Assembly: GCA_012800565.1 (NCBI GenBank)
Contig: JAAZIZ010000018.1
Coordinates: 1-7,737, forward strand
From: Lentisphaerota bacterium
GTDB taxonomy: Bacteria; Verrucomicrobiota; Lentisphaeria; Oligosphaerales; Oligosphaeraceae
DNA: 7,737 nt
Direction: 5' to 3'
Shown here piece by piece: positions 1-6,998 of the stretch. A model generated the notes under the pieces. It was not told the origin of the DNA and ran no database searches. It saw nothing but the letters and a program-made list of their open reading frames with translations. How positions within the stretch are numbered: the first letter of the stretch is position 1; every line of letters begins with the position of its first letter. A program made the position numbers and the translations under genes.

Positions 1-748
1 CCAGGACGGGCAGCCAGAGATGCACGATGCGAAAAACTCCGCGGCCCTGGCGGCGCTGCTGCCATAAGGCCAAAGTGGCGGTGCTGCTGAGCATTCCCAA
101 CAAGGCAAAGACCATGGTCGAAGCCCCCAGGGCCTGATATTGCGCCTGGGGAAGCAGGCAAGCATTGATGGCATTGCCAAGCATTCCGGCGGCTAGCATC
201 AGCAGCACTCCCCAGCCGGCACCGAATTCGCTGGCGACCAGCGCCAGCAATGCCCCGCCCCAGAACATATTATTCAGCAGGTGGGCGTAATCGGCATGCA
301 GTGTCAGGGCAGTCAGGCAGCGCCAGCATTGGCCGCTGCGAATCAGGGCTCCATCCCAGACACCGCCGCTGCGCCAGTCTGCCGGGGCATTTTCCACCCA
401 GAGATGGAAACGCAGCAGGCTGAAGCTGAAAAACAAGGCTGTGAAGAATCCGGCATCGCTCAACAAAGGCCGCGCCGCCGAGGTGGACAAGGCTGGGGCA
501 CGCCGCCAGGCTGCGGTATTTTTCTCATACAGCTCCAGTTCATAGCGGGCCCGTTCGGCAGATGCAATTGGGATCAGCAGCACTTTCCGGTCCCCTGAAT
601 AGTCCACCCGATAGGGGATACGCTGGGAGGCCAAAGCAGCCAGCCAAGGCAGGAACAGCTGTTCCTGGCTGACCGGCAGGGCTATTTCCTGGGGTTCCGG
701 AACTGCGTCCGGGAGTTCCGGATACTGGAATTCCTGTTTGTCGGGCAT
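1..748 (-). CDS. Rhomboid-family intramembrane protein, N-terminal 249 residues (3' end cut by window edge)
   Basis: Reading leftward from ATG at 748 gives an open frame of 249 codons that runs off the window. An in-frame TGA at 755-757, three codons upstream, makes this the first possible ATG; the Shine-Dalgarno is weak. Residues 1-90 are hydrophilic and look cytosolic. A hydrophobic segment follows (about 98-117). The rhomboid signature comes next: HADYAHLLNN at 151-160, where H156 and N160 have the spacing of the GlpG oxyanion-hole pair H150/N154, then helices at about 163-185 and 205-225. The second contains QALGASTMVFALLG, with S210 at the nucleophile position. Active rhomboids usually have GxSG, whereas here it is GAST. 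The catalytic histidine of a later helix lies outside the window, so activity cannot be judged. Known for the family: cleavage of membrane-protein substrates within the bilayer. The substrate is unknown. It lies 102 bp downstream of the DUF4838 gene, beyond a hairpin, so co-transcription is uncertain. Confidence 0.8.
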   Translation of the reverse strand, partial: MPDKQEFQYPELPDAVPEPQEIALPVSQEQLFLPWLAALASQRIPYRVDYSGDRKVLLIPIASAERARYELELYEKNTAAWRRAPALSTSAARPLLSDAGFFTALFFSFSLLRFHLWVENAPADWRSGGVWDGALIRSGQCWRCLTALTLHADYAHLLNNMFWGGALLALVASEFGAGWGVLLMLAAGMLGNAINACLLPQAQYQALGASTMVFALLGMLSSTATLALWQQRRQGRGVFRIVHLWLPVL

Positions 749-810
749 GTCGCTTCAGCTTCCCAAGCCATAGCCATATTCATAATTCATACTGGCCTGA
801 TGCTGCTTTG

Positions 811-837
811 CCTCCGGCAACGCGAAATTGCCGGAGG
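811..837 (-). terminator. Perfect 10-bp hairpin after the DUF4838 gene
   Basis: CCTCCGGCAA (811-820) and TTGCCGGAGG (828-837) are perfect inverted repeats around a 7-nt loop. The hairpin starts 14 nt past the stop codon of the minus-strand DUF4838 gene. On the minus strand no T-run follows (CAAAGCAGCA), so it is not a classical intrinsic terminator. It may be a weak or factor-assisted terminator, or a 3'-end stabilising structure that lowers expression of the downstream rhomboid gene. Confidence 0.5.
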
Positions 838-850
838 ACGGTTCCTGCAG

Positions 851-3748
851 CTATTTGCTCAGGCGCATTTTGCCGAACTTGTCATAAGAATGGAACGGCC
901 CGTAGGTCGGCAGCCAGCAGGACTGCTCCCACTTCCAGGCCTTGTCCTGCGCATCCTGGAAGCGATGATTGCGGGCGAAATTGACGATGAAATCGCAATC
1001 CTGAGGCGGTTTGGCGAAAGTCAGATTAGAGAGCGGAATGGCGATTTCCGCAGTCCAGGTAGTGTTGTTCTCACGGAGGACTGCGAACTGCAAACCCTGG
1101 GCATCCCATTTCAGCGCCGCAGCCATATTTTCCGCTGGCCACTTAAAGTCTGCGATTTTGCCGTTCGGGGCAACAATGAACTGATAGCATTCTTTATCCT
1201 GCCCGACAAAGAACAGCTCCGCGCTCTCTCTGTTCCAGAGCAGCGAATCGCGTTCACCGAGGTCATCGGCCCAGTTGATTTCGGTGCGTTCGGGGGGAAT
1301 TTTGGCGCTGATGGCAACGAACAAAGTCTCCTCTGCCACCAGGAAGCGCATTTCGGTGATCGCTTTCTGTTCGTAGATATTGTATGAATCGCAGAAATTG
1401 CTGATCACTGCTGCTTTCTGCCAGGCTTCCTCGTCGGGCCGGCCATCCAGCTGCGGCTTTACAGTTCCCTGCGGCACAGTGATTTCCGGCACATTGGTCT
1501 GGCTTTTCTTTTCCCGGAACAGGAAGCTGTTGCGTTCAAAAGGCAGATAACCCTCGAGGGTCTTTTGAGCCCGTTTAAGATACGGTTCCTGTCCGGCGCA
1601 GAGCTGCACCGACTGACGCAGCAGCCCCATCATCCGGTCCACAAATTCCGGCGGGTAGGTCTTGACCCAGCAAGTCTCCCAGTTCCAGCCATCGCTGTAA
1701 TTGCCCTTGGTCCAGGCCAGTTCGAGTTCATCGTGGAACTGACGCATCGGCTCAGCAGCCGGGCCGTAGAAGTTCGGGTAGTATTCATCCAGCAATTTTT
1801 CCACATCGCAATTGATGTTATTCATCAAGTGGCTGACCACGTAGATATTGAGGACATCGTAAATCCAGTCAGTCCAATAAGGGAAGCTCACGCCATCGCC
1901 GTCGATATTGCTCAATTCCAGGGCCCGTCCGCGGACCTGCCCCTGGTCGAGGCGCATGAACTCCTGGAGATGGCGCGGGAACACCGCCGGTGCGCCGTAC
2001 ACTCCCCGGCTGTAGCGCGAGTTGTTCCAGTACTCCCAGATGTAGAGCGCAGCACCGGTCTGACGCCATTCATCCAGCATTGCCCGCCATTTGTTCTTGC
2101 TGATCTGATCACTGCGCGGTTGTGCGCTATAGCAAAGAGTGACTGCGACGTTGGGGGCAAGGGGGAAATCGGGACGTTGGCGATATTCACCGTAGGCACA
2201 GCAGGTGATGTAGCGGTCCGGCATCTTTTCGGCTACTCCCAGAGCCACTTTGTTGACAAAATCCCAAACCAGGTTGGAGGCTATCCCTCCGGGGCCGCGC
2301 TCCGGCTGCAACGGCTTCTGACAATCCTCACAGATGCATTTATACAAGCCGAAGCTATCGCCAGGCATAACTGAGGAGAAGCCAGCATCGGGATTTTTCT
2401 CAAAGTATTCGAGTTTTTCCCGGATGGTCTCTTTCAGCACCTCGGGATTGCTCAGGCAGACATGTCCGCCGGCGACCTCGTCGGTCTTGCGCCGACCGTC
2501 CACCTGCAAAGCAAAATATTCAGGATGAGTAGCACCGAATTTTTTCGGCCAGGCGTTGAAAGAATGATTTGCCATTGAGCTGCCGTTGGCGCTGCCGATG
2601 CGGTTACGTCGGTACCAGCGTATGAAATCTTCGGTGCTGATCTCCTTATCCCGGGGGATAGAGTAGAGGAATCCCCGGGTGGAATACGAGGGTGTGCCGG
2701 TCTGCAGCAAACGGGTGATTTTGATATCGGTGGCTGGGGGAACCACAGTGCCATAGTTTCCCGGCCAGTACCAGCGGACCCCGAAAATACGCTCCAGGAA
2801 TTCGTATGCGGCATACAGGGTACCGGTAGCGACTCCGCGGGTGGATAATGCCTGATTACGGTTCGCTCCGGGGGTGTCGCCGCCGGTCAGGATGATATTC
2901 TCGCCAGTGCGGGCGATGATCCAGCTTTCGGGCGGCAGATTGGCAGGCTGCAGAGCGAATTTCTGCACCAGCGTAGTGCCGCCGACATGGATCGCCGGAC
3001 CGCCGATTGCCTGGTTTTCACTTTCCTGCCGCATCGGAATATCCGCGCCGAGTGCCAGCTGGCAGTGGAGCTGCAATTCCTCCGCCGCCAGTTTGGCAAT
3101 GGGGTCCGCAGCAGCAGCAATCACAATGCTGAATTTCGCTTTCCCGTCCTCGACCAGGACCAGGGGTTCTTTGTCAATCAGGGCCGACAAGCCCAGGATA
3201 TCTGTAGGCAACTGCACGCTGTCGCTGTTTTCCGCATAGCGGAATTGCGGTTCATCGATGAACCAGAGGTTATGTTCCTCGCCTTGCTGGCGGAAACCGA
3301 GCTGGACATTGACATGCGCGATATTGTCGAGATTCGGAACAGTGAAAGTCGCGCTCTGTTCCTGGAATTGGTCGCCCACAGGAATATTCAAGCTGAAGCT
3401 TCTGGTCACCCGCAGTTCATTTCCCGGGCTGGTGGAAACCCTGAACGTGCCGCCCAAGGCAGCGTTGCCGGCCACGTGTTTGGTTTTGACCCGGAATTCG
3501 ATGGTTTTTCCCCGCAGGGCCTGGGCAGCCTCTTTGAAAACATAAAACGCATGCCCTACGAATTGGCCGCTCTTTATGCCAGTGCTGTCAAGCTTCATGG
3601 ACGGGCTCGTCTGGTCGAAAACTTCGGTACTGAGCTTTTCCTGCGGCAGTTTGGACAAATCATTTTTGAAGTCCCGGATCAGTTCGGTTTGGGCAAAGGC
3701 TGCCAAGGACAGCGCGAAGATGCCCAACAGATGTAATTTATTAAACAT
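851..3748 (-). CDS. Secreted DUF4838-domain protein with C-terminal CBM9-like domain (putative glycan-active protein)
   Basis: 965 residues. Residues 1-19 form a signal peptide (FNK, hydrophobic core, AFA cleavage site before Q20), so the protein is exported. Residues 20-175 look like a beta-sandwich carbohydrate-binding module. Residues about 185-335 resemble the N-terminal domain of alpha-glucuronidases and hexosaminidases (AAEELQLHCQLALGADIPM, then TLYAAYEFLERIFGVRWYWPG). About 340-640 is the DUF4838 region (FIRWYRRNRIG, WPKKFGATHPEYFAL, the CICEDC cysteine cluster at 471-476, YIWEYWNNSRYSRG). About 754-960 is a CBM9-like sandwich, shown by LDGRPDEEAWQKA, ESAELFFVGQD and WTAEIAIPLSNL. DUF4838 proteins are plentiful in Lentisphaerota and other glycan degraders. 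The enzymatic activity and substrate are not established, and a glycoside hydrolase of the GH67/GH20-like clan is an inference. The start is supported by a strong AAGGAG. It lies 47 bp downstream of the TIM-barrel gene, probably in one operon. Confidence 0.85.
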   Translation of the reverse strand: MFNKLHLLGIFALSLAAFAQTELIRDFKNDLSKLPQEKLSTEVFDQTSPSMKLDSTGIKSGQFVGHAFYVFKEAAQALRGKTIEFRVKTKHVAGNAALGGTFRVSTSPGNELRVTRSFSLNIPVGDQFQEQSATFTVPNLDNIAHVNVQLGFRQQGEEHNLWFIDEPQFRYAENSDSVQLPTDILGLSALIDKEPLVLVEDGKAKFSIVIAAAADPIAKLAAEELQLHCQLALGADIPMRQESENQAIGGPAIHVGGTTLVQKFALQPANLPPESWIIARTGENIILTGGDTPGANRNQALSTRGVATGTLYAAYEFLERIFGVRWYWPGNYGTVVPPATDIKITRLLQTGTPSYSTRGFLYSIPRDKEISTEDFIRWYRRNRIGSANGSSMANHSFNAWPKKFGATHPEYFALQVDGRRKTDEVAGGHVCLSNPEVLKETIREKLEYFEKNPDAGFSSVMPGDSFGLYKCICEDCQKPLQPERGPGGIASNLVWDFVNKVALGVAEKMPDRYITCCAYGEYRQRPDFPLAPNVAVTLCYSAQPRSDQISKNKWRAMLDEWRQTGAALYIWEYWNNSRYSRGVYGAPAVFPRHLQEFMRLDQGQVRGRALELSNIDGDGVSFPYWTDWIYDVLNIYVVSHLMNNINCDVEKLLDEYYPNFYGPAAEPMRQFHDELELAWTKGNYSDGWNWETCWVKTYPPEFVDRMMGLLRQSVQLCAGQEPYLKRAQKTLEGYLPFERNSFLFREKKSQTNVPEITVPQGTVKPQLDGRPDEEAWQKAAVISNFCDSYNIYEQKAITEMRFLVAEETLFVAISAKIPPERTEINWADDLGERDSLLWNRESAELFFVGQDKECYQFIVAPNGKIADFKWPAENMAAALKWDAQGLQFAVLRENNTTWTAEIAIPLSNLTFAKPPQDCDFIVNFARNHRFQDAQDKAWKWEQSCWLPTYGPFHSYDKFGKMRLSK

Positions 3749-3753
3749 TTTTT

Positions 3754-3759
3754 CTCCTT
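3754..3759 (-). promoter_or_regulatory. Ribosome binding site of the DUF4838 gene
   Basis: The minus strand reads AAGGAG, then five A residues, then ATG at 3748. This strong site fixes the start directly before the signal peptide. Confidence 0.85.
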
Positions 3760-3795
3760 GATGTTGATATAGAAAGCAAACGGTGTATGCTGTAT

Positions 3796-4635
3796 TTATA
3801 GTGTCCGGAGATAGTCGATGGCTTTTTTGATATCGGCCGCAGGATTCTCACCGACTTCCCGCTCAATGGCGAAATAGCCTTTATAGCCGACAGAACGCAG
3901 GTTCTCGACATATTTCGGCCAGTCTATCCAGCCTTCGCCCAAGGGGACTTCCTTGCGCCCGATGTCCGGGAAGACTTTCGCATCCTTGGCATGAGTATGG
4001 ATAATGTGCTTCCCCAGGATTTTCACTCCCTCTACCGGCTTGAAATCGGCAAAAGCTTTCTCGCGATCGTAAGGTTCACCGGCCTGCTGCATATACTTGG
4101 CTTTCCAGAGAATCAAATTGGCGGGGTCGTAATTGACTTTCAAGGACGAACTGCCGACCTCTTCAATCATCTCCAGAAGCACTTCCGGAGATTCCGGGCC
4201 AGTCTCAATGGCCAGTCTGGCACCGACCTTTTCGCCATGGCTGCACAATTCTTGAAAAGAAGCGACGAAGCGGCCCCACTTGGGGTCACTTTTGTCACTT
4301 GGCATAATGCCGCAATGTCCCTGCCAGATGCCGCATTCCAGGTCCGCCGCAAAAGTCAGCAGCTGTTTTCCGGCCTCGATATTTTTCTCCAGCCCCTCCG
4401 GTTCTCCCAGGTCCACGCCACCGCCCCAGGCGCAGATCGCCGAGAGCTCCAGCCCCATGTCATCCAAGTGTCGTTTGAACTGCTTCCTGGCAGCCAAATC
4501 CATATCTTGCGGTGAAAATCCCGGTTGGATTGCGATATGCACCCCCGGCACCCCCATGGCTGCAGTCCATTCCAGACCTTTTTCCAAGCCCATACGCAAG
4601 GAATGGACCATCACCGCGATTTTCAATTTACTCAT
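3796..4635 (-). CDS. Sugar phosphate isomerase/epimerase family protein (xylose isomerase-like TIM barrel)
   Basis: 279 residues, the usual length for this family (AP_endonuc_2 fold, PF01261). There is no signal peptide, so it is cytosolic. Likely divalent-metal ligands follow the family order: E144 in LAIETGPE, D170 in VNYDPANL, H215 in IIHTHAKD, and E258 in GYFAIERE. The N-terminal strand LKIAVMVHSL and the PLGEGWIDWPKYVENL loop are typical of hydroxypyruvate isomerase, IolE-like and tagatose-epimerase-like relatives. The exact substrate cannot be read from sequence. Members commonly epimerise or isomerise keto-sugars released from glycans. The start ATG has AGGGAG 8 nt upstream. It is the promoter-proximal gene of the minus-strand pair with the secreted DUF4838 protein, suggesting that the exported protein acts on a glycan and this enzyme processes a resulting sugar; the pathway is inferred. 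Confidence 0.85.
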   Translation of the reverse strand: MSKLKIAVMVHSLRMGLEKGLEWTAAMGVPGVHIAIQPGFSPQDMDLAARKQFKRHLDDMGLELSAICAWGGGVDLGEPEGLEKNIEAGKQLLTFAADLECGIWQGHCGIMPSDKSDPKWGRFVASFQELCSHGEKVGARLAIETGPESPEVLLEMIEEVGSSSLKVNYDPANLILWKAKYMQQAGEPYDREKAFADFKPVEGVKILGKHIIHTHAKDAKVFPDIGRKEVPLGEGWIDWPKYVENLRSVGYKGYFAIEREVGENPAADIKKAIDYLRTL

Positions 4636-4643
4636 GCGAAATA

Positions 4644-4649
4644 CTCCCT
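4644..4649 (-). promoter_or_regulatory. Ribosome binding site of the isomerase-like gene
   Basis: The minus strand reads AGGGAG, then TATTTCGC (8 nt), then ATG at 4635. It supports the chosen start. Confidence 0.8.
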
Positions 4650-4653
4650 GTAA

Positions 4654-4666
4654 AATTCCCGGAATT
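4654..4666. promoter_or_regulatory. 13-bp odd palindrome upstream of the isomerase RBS (candidate operator)
   Basis: AATTCC-C-GGAATT is a perfect 6-1-6 inverted repeat lying 4 bp from the Shine-Dalgarno of the minus-strand sugar operon. Position and symmetry fit a repressor site. The loop is too small for an RNA hairpin, so DNA binding is the likelier role. No regulator is encoded in the window to pair with it. Confidence 0.35.
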
Positions 4667-4686
4667 AAACTCTTGCATTTTACGGT

Positions 4687-4718
4687 TGTCGCCGCTGCGT
4701 TTTTGCAACGCCTCGACA
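4687..4718 (-). promoter_or_regulatory. Two-part hairpin in the probable leader of the isomerase-like gene
   Basis: Outer arms are TGTCG (4687-4691) and CGACA (4714-4718). Inner arms are GCGTT (4697-4701) and AACGC (4707-4711) around a 5-nt loop, with an asymmetric internal loop of 5 and 2 nt. If the minus-strand transcript starts upstream of it, this would be a structured 5' leader about 50-80 nt before the start codon. It matches no riboswitch class I can name. Confidence 0.25.
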
Positions 4719-4860
4719 GGCCGATCTTAAAACATTTAACATATAATCAATTGTGGAATTTTCAATGCGGCAAGGAGTTGATTATCACTTTTCCGGCCTT
4801 ATCTTATAGGTGACAGCCAGCCTATGCTCTGATTATTGCAGCAGACCGGAAACAACCACC

Positions 4861-6051
4861 ATGAGCAACCGGAAACTATCCATTTGCCACGTCATCACTC
4901 GGATGATTATTGGCGGCGCCCAGGAAAACACTCTCTATACCATCCAAGGGCACTTGGAAAAAGGGCACCGCGTCACCCTGATTACCGGCGGCAGTACCGG
5001 CCCGGAAGGAAATCTGCTCCAGAACTCCTGCCCGCCCGGGATGGAATTGCTGGAGCTCCTGGAAATGGTACGTGAGCTCAATCCCTGGAAAGATTGGCGG
5101 GCCTATTGCAAGCTGAAAGATATTTTCCGGAGCAGGCATTTTGACGTAGTGCATACTCACGCTTCGAAAGCAGGAATCCTGGGGCGCCTGGCGGCATCAA
5201 AGTGCGGTGTGCCGCTGGTTGTGCACACTGTGCACGGGCAGGCTTTCCACGCCTATCAGTCCGCCTGGAAGAATAAACTGTACATCCTGGCGGAAAAAAT
5301 AGCTGCCCGGCACTGTCATAAGATTTATGCGGTAGCTCAGGCGATGATAGAGCAATGCGTCCAGGCCGGGGTGGCTCCCCGGGAAAAATACCAAGTGGTT
5401 TACAGCGGCATGGACCTGCAGGCATTCCTGAATGCCCGCCCGGAAGAATCCCTGCGGGAAAAATTATCCCTCCCGGCCGGCACGCCAGTCATCGGCAAGA
5501 TCGCCCGGATTTTCGAGTTGAAAGGTTATGAGCACCTGGTCGACGCCGCGCCGCAGATTGTAGCCGCCGTCCCCGAGGTGCGTTTTCTGCTGGTAGGAGA
5601 CGGCATTCTTCGTCCTGCCATTGAGCAGCGCATCGCTGCGCTGGGATTGCAGAAGCATTTTGTTTTTGCCGGCCTGGTGCCTCCGCAGGATATCTGCCGT
5701 TATACCGCTCTGATGGATGTCCTTGCCCATCTGTCGTTGCGCGAAGGTCTGCCCCGCACTGCGGTGCAGGCCTTGGCCAGTGGCATTCCGGTGGTGGCCT
5801 ACCCGCTGGATGGCACGCCGGAAGTCGTACATGATGGGCAGACTGGCTGCCTCTGCGAGCCTGGGAACATTGCCCAGGTAGCGGAAAAGCTGATTGCCCT
5901 GCTGCAGGATCAGCCTCTGCGCCAGCGCTATGGTGCCGCCGGGCGGGCATTGGTCAGTGAGCTGTTTGACTGGCACCAGATGGCAGATATCCTGGAGGCA
6001 GAGTATTACTCGCAGCTGGAGAAAAATTCCCCAGGCTTCACCAAGCAGTGA
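4861..6051 (+). CDS. Family-4 glycosyltransferase (GT-B fold)
   Basis: 396 residues from ATG at 4861. A GTG at 4810 would add 17 residues, but GT4 proteins usually begin directly with the first Rossmann strand, as in LSICHVITRMIIGGAQENT here, so the later start is preferred. The Shine-Dalgarno is poor (CCGGAAA). The N-terminal acceptor half holds the glycine loop at residues 16-20 and H98-THASKAG. The C-terminal donor half has IGKIARIFELKGYEHL, FVFAGLVPP, LREGLPRTAVQALASGIPVVAYPLDGTPEVV and GQTGCLCEPGN. The usual EX7E nucleotide-sugar motif reads E295 with Q303 in place of the second Glu. Family role: transfer of a sugar from a nucleotide-sugar donor onto polysaccharide, lipid or glycan acceptors at the cytosolic membrane face. 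Donor and acceptor are unknown. It is a single-gene unit between the divergent region and a terminator, with no other cell-surface polysaccharide genes beside it. Confidence 0.88.
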   Translation: MSNRKLSICHVITRMIIGGAQENTLYTIQGHLEKGHRVTLITGGSTGPEGNLLQNSCPPGMELLELLEMVRELNPWKDWRAYCKLKDIFRSRHFDVVHTHASKAGILGRLAASKCGVPLVVHTVHGQAFHAYQSAWKNKLYILAEKIAARHCHKIYAVAQAMIEQCVQAGVAPREKYQVVYSGMDLQAFLNARPEESLREKLSLPAGTPVIGKIARIFELKGYEHLVDAAPQIVAAVPEVRFLLVGDGILRPAIEQRIAALGLQKHFVFAGLVPPQDICRYTALMDVLAHLSLREGLPRTAVQALASGIPVVAYPLDGTPEVVHDGQTGCLCEPGNIAQVAEKLIALLQDQPLRQRYGAAGRALVSELFDWHQMADILEAEYYSQLEKNSPGFTKQ

Positions 6052-6092
6052 TGCTCTGCTCTGCCGCCTCTGTTTTCCAGACAAGGTTTTTC

Positions 6093-6114
6093 CCGCAGGA
6101 TGCGGTCTTTTTTT
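6093..6114 (+). terminator. Intrinsic terminator of the glycosyltransferase gene
   Basis: CCGCA (6093-6097), loop GGA, and TGCGG (6101-6105) form a short perfect stem followed by TC and seven T residues (6108-6114). It begins 41 nt after the glycosyltransferase stop codon. The stem is only 5 bp, but it is GC-rich and has a good T-run. The minus-strand reading lacks a T-run, so it is one-directional. Confidence 0.65.
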
Positions 6115-6142
6115 GCTGCCCGGGGTTGCTAAATTCTTTTTG

Positions 6143-6159
6143 TACAATACAGTTATATT
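6143..6159 (+). promoter_or_regulatory. AT-rich candidate promoter for the zinc-ribbon gene
   Basis: After the terminator, TACAAT (6143-6148) and TATATT (6154-6159) are possible -10 boxes. The best -35-like hexamer, TTGCTA (6126-6131), is not well spaced from either (11 and 22 bp), so this is only a location guess. A promoter is expected here because the upstream gene has its own terminator. Confidence 0.25.
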
Positions 6160-6183
6160 TTTACCCACCACTTCAGACTTTTC

Positions 6184-6188
6184 AGGAG
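6184..6188 (+). promoter_or_regulatory. Ribosome binding site deciding the zinc-ribbon gene start
   Basis: AGGAG lies 9 nt before ATG at 6198. It supports that start over the GTG at 6048, which overlaps the previous gene and would add 50 unrelated residues translated through the terminator. Confidence 0.75.
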
Positions 6189-6197
6189 CCTTTGCAG

Positions 6198-6908
6198 ATG
6201 CATGACTGGGCCGAGAAACTCATTGCCATTCAGGAGCTGGATATCCGCATCGCCAAGATATCCGAACAACTCAGCCAGATACCGGTAAAGCAGCAGGAAG
6301 CCGAGTCTCTTTATGCCCAGCAGAACCGGGATTATGAGCAGTCGAAACTGCAGTTGAGAGAGCTTGAAGTCGGCTACAAGAATCTTGAAAACGAGATTGT
6401 CAGTCAGAAAGAAAAGAAACGTACCTTTCAGTCCAAGACAATTTTGATCAAGAACAATGACGAGTACAAGGCTGCTCTGCTGCAGATTGAGATGTGTGAT
6501 CAGGTGGTGCACAACCTCGAGGATCAGCAGCTCGAACTGATGTTCAAGATCGAAGAGGCCCAGGCAAGCGTGGCCAGCCAACGGCAGGCGCTCGAACAAG
6601 CCCAGAAACGGACAGCCAGTGTCAAGGAAGACCTCGAGGTGCTCAGAAAAACCTGCGAGGAACAGATTGCACTGATCAAACGGAAACGCGAAGCGGCAGC
6701 TCCGGACACGGACCCTGAGCTGTTGAAAAAATATGAGCATTTGCGCAACAGCCGCAACAATAACCCGTCCCAGCCCTGCGTGATACCTATTCTGGACGGC
6801 GTCTGCAGTCGCTGCCGCATACGCATGACCCCGCAGACCTGCCAGGATGTCCTGAAAGGAAAAATAGTTTTATGCCCTAGCTGCAGCGGGATGCTGTATT
6901 GCGAATAA
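6198..6908 (+). CDS. C4-type zinc-ribbon coiled-coil protein (COG1579 / CT398 family)
   Basis: 236 residues, normal for the family. Residues about 5-165 are highly charged and form a long helical hairpin: HDWAEKLIAIQELDIRIAKI at the start, then Glu/Gln/Lys-rich heptads, with the conserved turn NNDEYKALL-like segment (NNDEYKAALLQIE, 86-98). Residues about 197-236 are a zinc ribbon with C203-x2-C206 and C226-x2-C229 (GVCSRCRIRM ... VLCPSCSGMLY). Known for relatives: Chlamydia CT398 and Helicobacter HP0958 act as adaptors that bind RpoN and secretion or flagellar components. In non-flagellated members the role is unknown, and nothing beside this gene identifies partners. It is preceded by its own ribosome binding site and converges on the four-helix gene. 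No clear terminator follows the stop: the 36 bp up to the repeat array have no stem plus T-run. Confidence 0.85.
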   Translation: MHDWAEKLIAIQELDIRIAKISEQLSQIPVKQQEAESLYAQQNRDYEQSKLQLRELEVGYKNLENEIVSQKEKKRTFQSKTILIKNNDEYKAALLQIEMCDQVVHNLEDQQLELMFKIEEAQASVASQRQALEQAQKRTASVKEDLEVLRKTCEEQIALIKRKREAAAPDTDPELLKKYEHLRNSRNNNPSQPCVIPILDGVCSRCRIRMTPQTCQDVLKGKIVLCPSCSGMLYCE

Positions 6909-6944
6909 CCTACTCTCTGCCGCGCCACTGCTTGCACTGATGTG

Positions 6945-6980
6945 GTCGGACGAGTCGGACGGGTCGGACGGGTCGGACGG
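6945..6980. repeat. Downstream tandem array: four 9-bp units GTCGGACG(A/G)
   Basis: The units are 6945-6953 (GTCGGACGA), 6954-6962, 6963-6971 and 6972-6980 (all GTCGGACGG). It lies between two convergent genes: 36 nt after the zinc-ribbon stop codon and 18 nt beyond the stop of the minus-strand four-helix gene. The unit, phase and orientation match the larger array upstream of that gene. All four copies have G at the centre of GTC-N-GAC. Confidence 0.95.
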
Positions 6981-6998
6981 TGATAAATTAGCCCAATT

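Larger units (their letters stand above)
4636..4860. promoter_or_regulatory. Divergent intergenic regulatory region
   Basis: This 225-bp AT-richer stretch separates the minus-strand isomerase gene from the plus-strand glycosyltransferase, so promoters in both directions are expected. Plus-strand candidates are TTGATT (4778-4783), a 16-bp spacer and TATCTT (4800-4805), and a perfect TATAAT at 4742-4747 that lacks a good -35. The only minus-strand pair seen is TTGATT (4750-4745) and TAAGAT (4729-4724), with a short 15-bp spacer. None is strong by eye. Listed separately are a palindrome and a hairpin nearer the isomerase gene. No coding region is supported here. Confidence 0.5.

Noticed and set aside
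800..3736. Long plus-strand open frames opposite the DUF4838 gene (about 195, 269 and 249 codons)
   Set aside because: They lie antisense to a gene with clear signal peptide, domains and ribosome binding site. Their translations are low-complexity in family terms and have no recognisable motifs or good ribosome binding sites, as expected of codon-bias shadows.
4772..4813. AAGGAG followed by a short TTG-started frame, as a possible leader peptide
   Set aside because: The candidate start directly abuts the Shine-Dalgarno with no spacing, and the 11-codon product has no attenuation-like codon run.
4810..4860. GTG start giving a 17-residue N-terminal extension of the glycosyltransferase
   Set aside because: GT4 proteins start at the first beta strand. 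The extension has no family character, and the candidate promoter -10 lies only a few bases before this GTG.
5464..6171. 235-codon minus-strand open frame over the glycosyltransferase
   Set aside because: Antisense to a well-supported GT4 gene and running through its terminator; no family features.
6048..6197. GTG start giving a 50-residue extension of the zinc-ribbon protein
   Set aside because: It overlaps the previous stop codon and would be translated across an intrinsic terminator. ATG at 6198 has AGGAG at good spacing and begins the family's usual N-terminus.
6925..6945. CCAC...GTGG inverted repeat after the zinc-ribbon gene as a terminator
   Set aside because: Only 4 bp of stem with a 13-nt loop and no T-run.
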